From Phycisphaerales bacterium (GTDB taxonomy: Bacteria; Planctomycetota; Phycisphaerae; Phycisphaerales; SM1A02): 49,108 bases of DNA. The notes beneath the pieces are model-generated. The model worked only from the letters and a program-made list of their open reading frames with translations. It was not told the origin of the DNA and ran no database searches. Shown here one piece after another: positions 33,349 to 41,491 of the stretch. Each line of letters opens with the position of its first letter. Position 1 is the first letter of the stretch. The stretch lies in contig JASMLR010000013.1 of assembly GCA_030748575.1 (NCBI GenBank), positions 1 to 49,108 on the forward strand, given 5' to 3'. Position numbers and translations under genes: made by a program.

Positions 33349-33749
33349 GCTGCATGTCTCCTCGCGGAATCCGACCTCCCTGCCGGTCCGCCTGACCATG
33401 GTCTGAGGCACGATGCCGTCGCTGGCCACGAGTACGCCAACGTCGATCGACCTCCGCCTGACCTCTGGTATCGGACGAATGGCTCGCTCAGGACCAGTGA
33501 AGAGTGGGCAGATCCGAACCTGGTTCTCTAAAACCTCCCCTGAGAGGTACTTAGAAGGGGCCTTGGGGGGCCGAATCGGGGTATATCGCGGCCAGAAGCC
33601 GTGTTTGCAGGCCCAGACGGCCCGGACACGGCGATTCTTGGGCAAAAAAGAGATCTGCTCCTGTACGGTGGGTGCTTGCCGCCGGTCCGCAACAGGGCGC
33701 GTGCCCTGGCGTGGCGGGTGGAAGAGAGAGGACCAAGGAGAAGGATCCC
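33349..33749. promoter_or_regulatory. Divergent 401-base control region
   Basis: No gene is visible. It must carry promoters for the small membrane protein (minus) and the large exoprotein (plus). A TACGGT box at 33664-33669 is the best -10 candidate for the plus-strand gene, followed by a leader with AAGGAG nine bases before the ATG. An A-rich patch lies near 33644-33650, and GTATAT at 33571. An imperfect inverted repeat pairs CCCCT (33537-33541) with AGGGG (33556-33560). Nothing further was recognised. Confidence 0.4.
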
Positions 33750-36119
33750 ATGCGTACGCTTCCAAGAGCTGCTGCGGCAGCGGGTGCGGTGCTTTGCGCA
33801 GGCACCGCCCTCGCCGGCATGCAGGGCATCGACTACAACATCGTCGGGACGAATCTCGTCGACACAGGCGGCGATTTCAACTGGACCGTCGACGTGCTGG
33901 CCGTGTTGGACGCTGGTGACCGCCTCGATGCCGTGGCGGGCAACCAGACGACACCCAAACTGGTCTCCACAGACGGAACTTTTTATCAGAACTCGTTCTG
34001 CGGCGGCACCTCCGTGGAGAACAACGAAGGCTTCTGGCCGATGCAGCCCAGCATGGAATGGGACTCGTATGTCACCATTGGCCTTCGCAGCAGTGCCGGC
34101 AACGCCCTTCAAACGATCGGCATTGACTTCGGGCCATTCGAGGCTGGTGGCGACCTGTCGACCAGCAACGGTACCTGGTTCATCCTTCCGACCGACCCCC
34201 AGGGTAATCCGGTCATGGAGTCGACCAAGGACTGTGTGGACACGGACGCTGTCCTGATCGCCAGACTAACCGTGATCGGCAGTAACTCAGTCAACATCGC
34301 CGCCCTCTTCCAGGGCCGAGACGCAACCGATGTGACGTGGCAGCACACCGCAGATGTCTTCATCACCTATGACGAAGTCATGGACGGCGACTGCGACGAA
34401 AACGGCCAGCCTGACCGCTGTGACTTCGCCGCCGGCGGTGACAGTGACGGCAACGGCACGCTCGACGCCTGCGAGTTCATCGATTGCAACAACAATGGCA
34501 CGCACGATGCTGACGACATCGCTGACGGTACTTCCTCCGACTGTGACGGCAATGGCCGTCCGGACGAATGTGACCTCGCCGATGGCGCCGCCGACTGCAA
34601 CGGCGACGGTCTCATGGACGTGTGTGATATGGGCGAAGACTGCAATGCCAACGGCGTGCCCGATGGCTGCGACATCGACGCCGGCAACGAGGATGACTGC
34701 GACGGCAATGGCCGGCCGGACTCCTGCGACATCGCCGATGGCGGCGACACCAACGGCAACGGTGAACTCGATGCCTGCGAAGTCACGCCGTACACCAACC
34801 TCAACAGCGGTCTCATCTCCGATACCGCCGCCGAGGCAGTCTTTGCCGCCGACAACGGCGACACGATTGAAGCCGAGGCCGACTTCTTCAACGCTGAAGA
34901 CGACGTCAACATGATGGGCAAGAACCTGTACATGAATGTCGTCGAGGGCGGCATGAACCAGGGTGGCACCATCACGCTCGCCAACGGCGCTGTCGTGAGC
35001 GGCTCCGGCGGATCCACTGTGGCCAACGTCAACAGTGGTTTCAGTGGTACAGGCGTCATCGCTGACGACACGTCGGTCACCTCCTCAGGTTTGACTCTGG
35101 TACGCGGTGGTTCGGGCGTCGAGTTCGACAGCCCGGCGACCCATATGTCCGGCGACTCGCTTGTCATGTCGGGCGGCTCCATGGCGGCTTCCGGCGCACT
35201 GTCCAACACCGGCTCCATGACCACCGTCGGATCCTCCGTCGTGGCTGCAGCCTCCATGGACAACACCGGCTACATGAGCACGTCTGGCACGTTCGTGACC
35301 GATCTTGGAAACGGCGTGGATGGCGAGATCTACTGCAACGACGAGACCATGCTCTCGGGCAGCCTCGTCAATGACGGCCTTGTGTCTGTGAACCGAGGAC
35401 CGCTCTACATCCTCGGAAGCCTCACCAACAACGGCTCAATCGTCGGCGAAGTGGACACCGGACCCGGTTCCCGTGGCGGCGGCGAGCCGATCAGCGGTGA
35501 TGGTCTGCGCATCGGCGGAAGCTACGTTGCCGGCGCCGGCGCCGAACTGCTCATGCCACACGCCAACTGGCGACTCTCTGTCGGCGGCAACGTCGACCTG
35601 GCCATCAACGACAACGTTCGCTTCATCATGGATGAGGCGACGCTGGCGATGACCGGCGTGTCGAGTACCCAGACGCTCGAGGCCATGAGCACCGACGTGG
35701 ACAGCAGCCCGGACGGTCTCGATCGCACGATGGAAGGTCACTTCCCGCTCGGCGTGCTCGTGATCGAGTCGGGGTCCGACGTCACGGTGGTTGACAACCA
35801 TGCCAACCACGACGGTGGCGAGACCATCTACGTCCGGCACCTCGTGATCGAGGCGGGCGCCATCTTCCGCACCGGCGATCGCACCGTCTGGTACGAGACG
35901 GTCGATCTGTTCGGAACGGTCGATGGTGAGATCGATGTGATCACCGAACCGTGCCCCGGAGACGAGGACGGCAACGGTCTGATTGACATCGATGATCTCC
36001 TGATTGTCATCGGCAACTTCGAGTGCACAGGCACCTGCGAAGGCGACGCCGACGGCAATGGGCTCGTCGACATCGACGACCTCCTGATCGTGATCAGTGG
36101 CTTCGGTCCCTGTGTCTGA
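33750..36119 (+). CDS. Large exoprotein: shared domain, Cys/Asp repeats, beta-repeat section, dockerin pair
   Basis: 789 residues. The ATG at 33750 follows AAGGAG (33735-33740). The signal peptide ends TALA before GMQG (about residue 22). Residues about 45-205 match the N-terminal domain of the protein at 8393: TFYQNSFCGG, PSMEWDSYVTIG and FEAGGDLSTSNGTWF. Residues 211-345 are a run of thrombospondin type 3-like calcium repeats, such as DCDGNGRPDECDLADG and DCNANGVPDGCDIDAG, each with D-x-N-G and paired Cys. Residues about 350-730 are rich in Gly/Ser/Thr strands (MSGGSMAASGALSNTGSMTT), probably a repetitive beta-solenoid. Two dockerin-type loops end the protein (DEDGNGLIDIDDLLIVIGNF and DADGNGLVDIDDLLIVISGF). 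It is exported, likely calcium-stabilised, and of unknown function. A strong terminator follows. Confidence 0.9.
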   Translation: MRTLPRAAAAAGAVLCAGTALAGMQGIDYNIVGTNLVDTGGDFNWTVDVLAVLDAGDRLDAVAGNQTTPKLVSTDGTFYQNSFCGGTSVENNEGFWPMQPSMEWDSYVTIGLRSSAGNALQTIGIDFGPFEAGGDLSTSNGTWFILPTDPQGNPVMESTKDCVDTDAVLIARLTVIGSNSVNIAALFQGRDATDVTWQHTADVFITYDEVMDGDCDENGQPDRCDFAAGGDSDGNGTLDACEFIDCNNNGTHDADDIADGTSSDCDGNGRPDECDLADGAADCNGDGLMDVCDMGEDCNANGVPDGCDIDAGNEDDCDGNGRPDSCDIADGGDTNGNGELDACEVTPYTNLNSGLISDTAAEAVFAADNGDTIEAEADFFNAEDDVNMMGKNLYMNVVEGGMNQGGTITLANGAVVSGSGGSTVANVNSGFSGTGVIADDTSVTSSGLTLVRGGSGVEFDSPATHMSGDSLVMSGGSMAASGALSNTGSMTTVGSSVVAAASMDNTGYMSTSGTFVTDLGNGVDGEIYCNDETMLSGSLVNDGLVSVNRGPLYILGSLTNNGSIVGEVDTGPGSRGGGEPISGDGLRIGGSYVAGAGAELLMPHANWRLSVGGNVDLAINDNVRFIMDEATLAMTGVSSTQTLEAMSTDVDSSPDGLDRTMEGHFPLGVLVIESGSDVTVVDNHANHDGGETIYVRHLVIEAGAIFRTGDRTVWYETVDLFGTVDGEIDVITEPCPGDEDGNGLIDIDDLLIVIGNFECTGTCEGDADGNGLVDIDDLLIVISGFGPCV
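34380..34782 (+). repeat. Cys/Asp calcium-repeat coding array
   Basis: Within the exoprotein gene, DNA coding for repeated D-C-x-x-N-G-x-P-D-x-C-D units of about 13-16 residues (39-48 bases). Units such as gactgcgacggcaatggc recur with small changes. Such DNA is prone to copy-number change. Confidence 0.7.
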
Positions 36120-36151
36120 TGTCTTGATCTGATCTGTTCGTGTGCATTCCG

Positions 36152-36181
36152 CAGGGCGGATGGCTTCGGCCATCCGCCCTG
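36152..36181 (+). terminator. Strong UUCG-loop terminator
   Basis: A perfect 13-bp stem, 36152-36164 with 36169-36181, closes on the stable tetraloop TTCG. It lies 32 bases after the exoprotein stop. It is symmetric and could also act on the convergent esterase gene. Confidence 0.9.
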
Positions 36182-36246
36182 TCTCATAGAGAGGCTCCGC
36201 TCCGCCGACACCGTGATGCTGATTGCGTCGCTTCCGATGGAGCGAC

Positions 36247-36957
36247 TCAGGGCTCCCCGATGGCCGGCATCACACTGGCCACGGATCGTGTTTCAGCCTC
36301 CACCGGATCCATGCCAGCGGTTCCAAACCCTCCCGTCTTGAGGAACTTCAAGACCAGTTCGACGGTCTGCGGGTGGTCCATGATCCGGCTGTGGGACGCA
36401 TCGACCATGGCAACATCGGTCGCCGCCGAGTGCATGGCCTCGCGAAGCGACACCGTGCCGTCGTGCACTTCATCCCGTTGAAACACACCCCGCAGCGACG
36501 CAAGCCACGACGGCGGGTTGTCGAGCGTCGCGCCAGCCGTTCCGGCGACAATGCCACATGGCCGCGGCGGGGCGGGCCAGATCGGCTCTCGGCCAAGCTC
36601 ACGACAGGCTGGTCCCATGATCCACCGGATCGGCGGAATGCCGGCCGACCATTCGGCCAGACTGCTTGCGTGGTTCGGCGGGGCGAGCATGACGCACCCC
36701 TGCCACCGGAACCGCGAGGAGAGCGCCCGGAGCACGATGCCGCCCATCGAGTGCGTCACGGCGATGAGCGGCTGGTCGGTGCGAAGATCACCCAGTTTGG
36801 CCGACACTTCCTCTGCGGCCTCCCGCACACCGCCGCGTCTGGAGCGGTACCCGATGTTGCGCGTCTCCCAGCCTGCCGCCGCAATGTGCGCTTGCAGCCG
36901 GCCCATTGACCCTCGGGTGCGCCCTAGCCCGTGCAGCAGGATCACCATGCCTTCCAT
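36247..36957 (-). CDS. Alpha/beta hydrolase (esterase/lipase-like)
   Basis: 236 residues. The start at 36957 is chosen because a TAGGGT box ends seven bases ahead; M-V-I-L-L-H-G begins three residues later. The fold begins MVILLHGLGRTRGSMGRLQA, with a possible oxyanion hole at HG. The nucleophile elbow is VTHSMGG, with Ser 70. The likely catalytic His is in DASHSRIMDHP near the C-terminus. There is no signal peptide, so it is probably cytoplasmic. The family (lipase class 3 / DUF-type hydrolases with H-S-x-I-M ends) acts on esters or acyl chains. The substrate is unknown. It diverges from hisS with only 61 bases between starts. Confidence 0.88.
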   Translation of the reverse strand: MEGMVILLHGLGRTRGSMGRLQAHIAAAGWETRNIGYRSRRGGVREAAEEVSAKLGDLRTDQPLIAVTHSMGGIVLRALSSRFRWQGCVMLAPPNHASSLAEWSAGIPPIRWIMGPACRELGREPIWPAPPRPCGIVAGTAGATLDNPPSWLASLRGVFQRDEVHDGTVSLREAMHSAATDVAMVDASHSRIMDHPQTVELVLKFLKTGGFGTAGMDPVEAETRSVASVMPAIGEP

Positions 36958-36964
36958 GGTCCAC

Positions 36965-36970
36965 ACCCTA
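36965..36970 (-). promoter_or_regulatory. -10 box (TAGGGT) abutting the esterase start
   Basis: On the minus strand, TAGGGT preceded by GG, seven bases before the ATG at 36957. It pairs back-to-back with the hisS box. Confidence 0.6.
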
Positions 36971-37004
36971 CCGGCTTCCTCGACCTCCGACCCGTCCGGC
37001 GCGG

Positions 37005-37010
37005 TAGCCT
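37005..37010 (+). promoter_or_regulatory. -10 box (TAGCCT) abutting the hisS start
   Basis: TAGCCT preceded by GG, ending eight bases before the ATG at 37019. The spacer GCCGCCCC has no ribosome binding site. Confidence 0.6.
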
Positions 37011-37018
37011 GCCGCCCC

Positions 37019-38365
37019 ATGGCAGGCACGACTCACGTCTTTCAAGCGCCCAAGGGCACGCGCGATTTCCCGCCGGACGTCATGGCGGTCCGACGTCACA
37101 TTGAGCAGGCCTGGCGGTCCGCCTCCATCCGCCACGGCTTTGATGAGATTGACGGGCCGACGTTTGAGCACCTCGACCTCTATACCGTCAAGAGCGGCGA
37201 TGGCATCGTGAGCGAACTCTTCTCGTTCCGCCGCTCCGGCGGCGACACCGACTACGCGTTGCGACCTGAGTTCACGCCGACCCTTGCCCGCATGGCCGCG
37301 GCCAAAGGGAAGTCACTCTCGATTCCGACCAAGTGGTTCGCCATGCCCGACCTCTTTCGAGCAGAGCGACCCCAGAAGGGACGCTTGCGTGAGCACCGGC
37401 AGTGGAACGTCGATGTTCTGGGCGTCGCCGGCCCCGAAGCGGACGCCGAAGTCATCGCCGTGGCGGTCGCGGGACTGCGAGGTCTGGGCCTTGGCCCCGA
37501 CGACATTCGCGTTCGCATCAGCCACCGCGGCGCTGCTGCCGGGATGCTGACGGCACTGGGCGTGCCGGCCGAGCGGATTGCAGACGCCTTCGCGCTGGTC
37601 GATCGACGCGAGAAGATTCCCGCAGACGCGTTTGCGACGCAGGCGTCCGAGCTCGGGCTGGATGCGGCCGCCGTGAGGCGGCTCGACGACATCGCGACCT
37701 GCCGCCGGCCCGCCTCAACCCCTCCGACCGACCTCGCTGAGGAGCACAACCTGCCGCCCGATTCGGTCGCGGATTTGACCGCGCTCTCCACCGAGCTCGA
37801 TCGCCGCGGCCTACTCCCCTTCTGCGACTGGGACCTCGGCATTGTCCGCGGCCTGGCCTACTACACGGGCACGGTGTGGGAGATCCACGACGCAGAAGGC
37901 ACGTTTCGCGCCATCGCAGGCGGTGGACGCTATGACCAACTGGTGGAGCTCTTTGGCGGGCCGACTGTTCCCGCGTGCGGTTTCGGCATGGGCGACGTGG
38001 TCCTTGCCCTGCTGCTCGCCAAGCGATCGCTCCTCGGCGACACCACCGCATCACTGCTGCCCCGGCCCGACGTGTTTCTCGTTTCCAGCGGCGACGAGGA
38101 CGCCGAGGCCCTGCTTGTTCCGATGGCGACGTCGCTTCGGGACCTCGGACTGCACACACGGCATACGTGGAAGGCGACGCGCAATATCGGCAAGCAGCTC
38201 AAGGAAGCCGCCGCCAACCGCGCCCGGACGGCCGTCATCCTCGGCGACGAATTGAAAGGCGGCGCCGTGGTCGTCAAGGATCTCGACTCGGGCGAGCAGC
38301 ACGACGTGCCGCTGGCCGATCTCCCTGCATGGCTTCCACGCCGCCTCGCCGGTGCCGACCGGTGA
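37019..38365 (+). CDS. hisS: Histidyl-tRNA synthetase
   Basis: 448 residues. It charges tRNA-His with histidine and belongs to the class II synthetases. The signature order is intact. KGTRDFPPDVMAVRRHIEQA is near the start (motif 1 region). FRAERPQKGRLREHRQWNVD is motif 2. GLAYYTGTVWEIHD and AIAGGGRYDQL surround the histidine site. ACGFGMGDVVLALL is motif 3. The C-terminal anticodon domain begins PRPDVFLVSSGDEDAE. Compared with E. coli, LRPEFTPTLARM replaces LRPEGTAG, and GLAYYTG replaces GLDYYTG. Those variants occur in other bacterial lineages. The start has no ribosome binding site but a TAGCCT box eight bases ahead. Its stop overlaps mqnB (GTGA). Confidence 0.95.
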   Translation: MAGTTHVFQAPKGTRDFPPDVMAVRRHIEQAWRSASIRHGFDEIDGPTFEHLDLYTVKSGDGIVSELFSFRRSGGDTDYALRPEFTPTLARMAAAKGKSLSIPTKWFAMPDLFRAERPQKGRLREHRQWNVDVLGVAGPEADAEVIAVAVAGLRGLGLGPDDIRVRISHRGAAAGMLTALGVPAERIADAFALVDRREKIPADAFATQASELGLDAAAVRRLDDIATCRRPASTPPTDLAEEHNLPPDSVADLTALSTELDRRGLLPFCDWDLGIVRGLAYYTGTVWEIHDAEGTFRAIAGGGRYDQLVELFGGPTVPACGFGMGDVVLALLLAKRSLLGDTTASLLPRPDVFLVSSGDEDAEALLVPMATSLRDLGLHTRHTWKATRNIGKQLKEAAANRARTAVILGDELKGGAVVVKDLDSGEQHDVPLADLPAWLPRRLAGADR

Positions 38366-38988
38366 AACTCCTGGTCGTGGCCGCCACGGCTCAGGAAGCT
38401 GAGGCCGCAGGAACACCCCCCGGCGGTCATACCGTCGTATCGGGTGTGGGACGAACCAACGCAGCCGCAGCCACCACGCTGGGGCTCGTCGCGCACGGTC
38501 CCTTCGATGCCGTCATCTCCGTCGGCCTGGCCGGCACGCTGCCGGGAAGCGGGCTGGACATCGGTGACACGATTGCTGCCGACCACTGCGTGTACATGGA
38601 GGAGGGCATTCAGACACCAGACGGGTTCCGGACCATGTCGGACCTCGGGTGGCCGCTCGGCCCATTCGAGGGCAATGCCGTGCCATGCGGGCCAGACCTG
38701 GTCGAGCGTCTTCGACCCATCGTCCCGATGACCCGCATCGCCACGGTCGCGACGTGCTCCGGGACCGATGGGGCGGCGGAGGCGGTCGTCGCCCGCACGG
38801 GCTGCGGGGCGGAGGCCATGGAGGGGGCGGCGGTGGTTCACGCGGCGGCCCGGCTGGACGTGCCGGGCATCGAGATTCGGGCCATTTCCAACACCACCGG
38901 CGATCGAGATGCCCAGATCTGGGACGCCAGGCGGGCCCTGCAGACGCTGGCGGAGACGATGCCGGCGGTGGTGGACCGGCTCTGCTGA
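38362..38988 (+). CDS. mqnB: Futalosine hydrolase
   Basis: 208 residues. MqnB removes adenine (or hypoxanthine) from aminodeoxyfutalosine or futalosine in the alternative menaquinone pathway. The nucleoside-phosphorylase-like fold begins KLLVVAATAQEAEA. VSGVGRTNAAAATTLGL and SVGLAGTLPGSGLDIGDTIA follow. VYMEEGIQTPDGF is typical of futalosine hydrolases. The purine/ribose region is CGAEAMEGAAVVHAAARLDV, with the catalytic-region motif AISNTTGDRDAQIW. It starts at a GTG overlapping the hisS stop (GTGA), so the two are translationally coupled. Menaquinone would be the quinone for complex I in this organism; no other mqn gene is in the window. Confidence 0.85.
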   Translation: MKLLVVAATAQEAEAAGTPPGGHTVVSGVGRTNAAAATTLGLVAHGPFDAVISVGLAGTLPGSGLDIGDTIAADHCVYMEEGIQTPDGFRTMSDLGWPLGPFEGNAVPCGPDLVERLRPIVPMTRIATVATCSGTDGAAEAVVARTGCGAEAMEGAAVVHAAARLDVPGIEIRAISNTTGDRDAQIWDARRALQTLAETMPAVVDRLC

Positions 38989-39126
38989 GCCCCCCACCAA
39001 CAGGTACAGGCTGCACGACCAGACCAGGACCAGCGAAACCCTCCTGCCGGGCCTTCAGCAGCCCCCCCATGCTGCCGACCTCCACCTGCAGCAGCCGCCC
39101 CAGCCGGACGGCTCGGAGGTGCGCGC

Positions 39127-40209
39127 ATGCGGCTCAGAATGAGAAGGCCCTTCCCCCCGCCCATCGCGGCGGATCTCGGGTCGAGTGCTTTGCGGTTCCT
39201 GCAGCTCGATCAGGCGGGCCGCGGTATCAGCGCCGCGTCGGAGCTGGAACTCCCGGCCGAGGCCTTTGACCTTGAGCACCACCTTTCCGCGACGGACGCG
39301 GCGCTCCGCGACCTGTTGTCCGCCCGATGGGGATCCAACCGCCGCATGGTCGTTGCCCTCCCCGCCGAACTGGTGTCCATGACGCACCTCCACCTGGAAG
39401 CGGGAGAAGACCTGCAGACGGCCGTGCAGACTCGCATGCCGGACGCCGGCATTGATCCGCTGATCCGAAGCATCGACGTGTCCAGTCCATGGAAGAGCAG
39501 CCGGGGCGGGGCAGATCTGCTGTGCCTGGCCATGCCCCGCGAGGCCGTGCTTCGATACGTCGGCGTGCTGCATGATCGGAAGTTCGACATCGCCGGCGTC
39601 TACGCGCCCGCAAGCATGCTCGTCCGCGCCTTCATGCACGTGAACCGCCGCGACACCGACGTGGACGCGTGCACCATGTACATCGACTTGAGCCCCGGCC
39701 GATCGACCGTGGCCTTCGCGCACGGGCCACGCCTGGTCGCCGCCCGCACGACCGAGGCACTCGCCATGGAAGACGCCGAAGCGCCCCCGCGGCCCATCGC
39801 CTCGGCAGCGCCGGTCGCAGCAACAGACGATGACGGCAACCTTCTGACCGCCATCAACCGGCGGGTGGACCAAGCCCCGCCATCCATGCCCCCGGTACAG
39901 GCGGCCCCCGTCCACGTGCCCGAGGCTTCCTGCGATGAACTGCGGATGTGCATGCGACACCACCAGAGCCTGTTCAGCGAAACGCCGATCACCCGAGTCG
40001 TATTCACCGGCCGGGGCGCCCTCGCTGCCGGGCCCTGCTGCGGCATTGCGCAGGCACTGGGCCTTCCGGCGCAGGTCGGCGACCCGCTCGCCCGATGGGA
40101 CGCGTCCGGGACCGACATCGACTGCGCGGACTGGCACCACCAACTTCGCCCACAGTGGACCGTGGCCGCTGGCCTGGCCACCGAATTCGACGAGGAGTAC
40201 CGCCGATGA
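39127..40209 (+). CDS. pilM: PilM-like actin-fold pilus assembly protein
   Basis: 360 residues. The ATG at 39127 follows CGGAGG with good spacing. It heads a five-gene overlapping unit. The N-terminus has the actin-like phosphate-1 motif IAADLGSSALRFLQLD. The central region carries VVALPAELVSMTHLHL, as in PilM and cell-division FtsA-like proteins. A second actin-fold part has YIDLSPGRSTVAFAHGPRLV and ITRVVFTGRGALAAGP near the end. PilM is the cytoplasmic ATP-binding platform of type IV pili or type II-like secretion. The region between residues about 215-270 is a variable Pro/Ala linker. The family call rests on motif order and on the genes that follow. Confidence 0.8.
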   Translation: MRLRMRRPFPPPIAADLGSSALRFLQLDQAGRGISAASELELPAEAFDLEHHLSATDAALRDLLSARWGSNRRMVVALPAELVSMTHLHLEAGEDLQTAVQTRMPDAGIDPLIRSIDVSSPWKSSRGGADLLCLAMPREAVLRYVGVLHDRKFDIAGVYAPASMLVRAFMHVNRRDTDVDACTMYIDLSPGRSTVAFAHGPRLVAARTTEALAMEDAEAPPRPIASAAPVAATDDDGNLLTAINRRVDQAPPSMPPVQAAPVHVPEASCDELRMCMRHHQSLFSETPITRVVFTGRGALAAGPCCGIAQALGLPAQVGDPLARWDASGTDIDCADWHHQLRPQWTVAAGLATEFDEEYRR

Positions 40210-40904
40210 AGCGTCCTGTCGACGACTTTCTGCCGGACGAGTACATCGATCACCGCCTGGACCGCCGCATGCACCTGGCGGCCATCGGACTCTTCGTCGT
40301 CGTGCTTTCCGGCGTCGCGGTGGCCTTCTTCGTGACGCGATCCGATTGGCATCATGTCCGCAACGTCCGCGACCAGATCTCGGTTCGGTATGAGGAGGCA
40401 GCGGACCAGGTTCGGACGCTGACCGAACTCGAGGACCGCCAGCGCAAGATTGCCGAGCGGGCCTCGCTGGCGGCGAGCCTCATCGACCGGCTTCCGCGAT
40501 CGGTCCTCCTCTCCGAGTTCATCACGCGGATGCCGCCGGGGCTGGGTCTGCTTGAATTCGAACTCGAAGCGCACCGCGTGGCCGTGGAGTCACCTCCGCA
40601 CTCCGGACCGGCCAACAGGCCCGCTCGACCCGCGACCTCCACCGAGGCCGCCGAAGACGCCCGGGCCGTTGCGCCGCGATGGCGAACCGACATCTCGCTG
40701 CTTGGGTTCGCCCCGACCGACGTCCATGTATCAGCCTTCCTCTCGGCCCTCAATGATCACCCGTTGCTCCAGAACGTCACGTTGCAGTTCTCAGAGGAAA
40801 CGGAACTGAATGAACTTCCCGTGCGACAGTTCAGAATCATCACGAGCATCGACCCTGATTCCGACTGTCGCGCACCGACCATCGCCGGAGCGGTCTCTCC
40901 ATGA
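40206..40904 (+). CDS. pilN: PilN-like inner-membrane pilus protein
   Basis: 232 residues. The ATG overlaps the PilM stop by four bases (ATGA). One N-terminal membrane helix (HLAAIGLFVVVLSGVAVAFF, about 24-43) is followed by a coiled-coil-like stretch (about 50-100). A periplasmic ferredoxin-like domain follows (about 155-220, with FLSALNDHPLLQNVTLQFSE). A Pro/Ala/Glu linker lies near 130-155. In type IV pilus and type II secretion systems PilN binds PilM inside the cell and PilO in the periplasm. The gene order here matches. Confidence 0.82.
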   Translation: MKRPVDDFLPDEYIDHRLDRRMHLAAIGLFVVVLSGVAVAFFVTRSDWHHVRNVRDQISVRYEEAADQVRTLTELEDRQRKIAERASLAASLIDRLPRSVLLSEFITRMPPGLGLLEFELEAHRVAVESPPHSGPANRPARPATSTEAAEDARAVAPRWRTDISLLGFAPTDVHVSAFLSALNDHPLLQNVTLQFSEETELNELPVRQFRIITSIDPDSDCRAPTIAGAVSP

Positions 40905-41491
40905 AACCCCACATGAGACAGGTCGTGTTTTTCGCCGTGCTGCTCGGCATCCCTCTGGGTGCCTGGTACATGATTTTCCGCCCGCAGAACAAGGACATCT
41001 CCGAAGCGATGCAGGATATTGCCAGCCGCCAGCGTCAACTCGACCGTGTGGCCCAACTAGCCGAACGCATTCCCGACCTTGAGTCCGCGCTTGAAACCGG
41101 TGAGCAACTCGTAGCGCAAGTGGAAGCCCAACTCCCCAAGCGGCGAGATGTGGAAGGCGTGCTGGAGAGCATCTGGCAGATGGCTGAGCGAAACGGCATG
41201 CAGGTGCGATCGGTCAAGACACAGGCCGCCGTGCCATCGTCGGTGTACATGGAACTCCCGCTCGACGTCACCATGGACGGACCCTTCGAGGGCTTCTACA
41301 GGTTCCTTCTGGAACTGGAAGCATTGCCCAGAATCACCCGGGTGTCACGCATGGCCATTCAGGAAGCCGGACTCAAGGTTCGCGGCCCGGGTTCAGACCT
41401 GCCCCCGGGCTCGATTGCCACGCAGTTCACCCTGAGCATCTACTTCGCCGATGCCGTTCCGGCCCTCGCAGGCGTGGGAGGTGAACCGTGA
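40901..41491 (+). CDS. pilO: PilO-like inner-membrane pilus protein
   Basis: 196 residues. It overlaps PilN by four bases (ATGA). A membrane helix at residues 7-26 (VVFFAVLLGIPLGAWYMIF) is followed by a coiled coil (about 30-85) rich in Q, R, E and L. The periplasmic domain is PVxMELPLDV-like, with GPFEGFYRFLLELEALPRIT near residues 125-145. PilO pairs with PilN in the inner-membrane ring. Length and layout are normal for the family. Confidence 0.85.
   Translation: MKPHMRQVVFFAVLLGIPLGAWYMIFRPQNKDISEAMQDIASRQRQLDRVAQLAERIPDLESALETGEQLVAQVEAQLPKRRDVEGVLESIWQMAERNGMQVRSVKTQAAVPSSVYMELPLDVTMDGPFEGFYRFLLELEALPRITRVSRMAIQEAGLKVRGPGSDLPPGSIATQFTLSIYFADAVPALAGVGGEP

Noticed and set aside
34380-34782. 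Repeat array considered as CRISPR
   Set aside because: The repeats vary, stay in frame and encode Cys/Asp calcium loops, so they are protein repeats.
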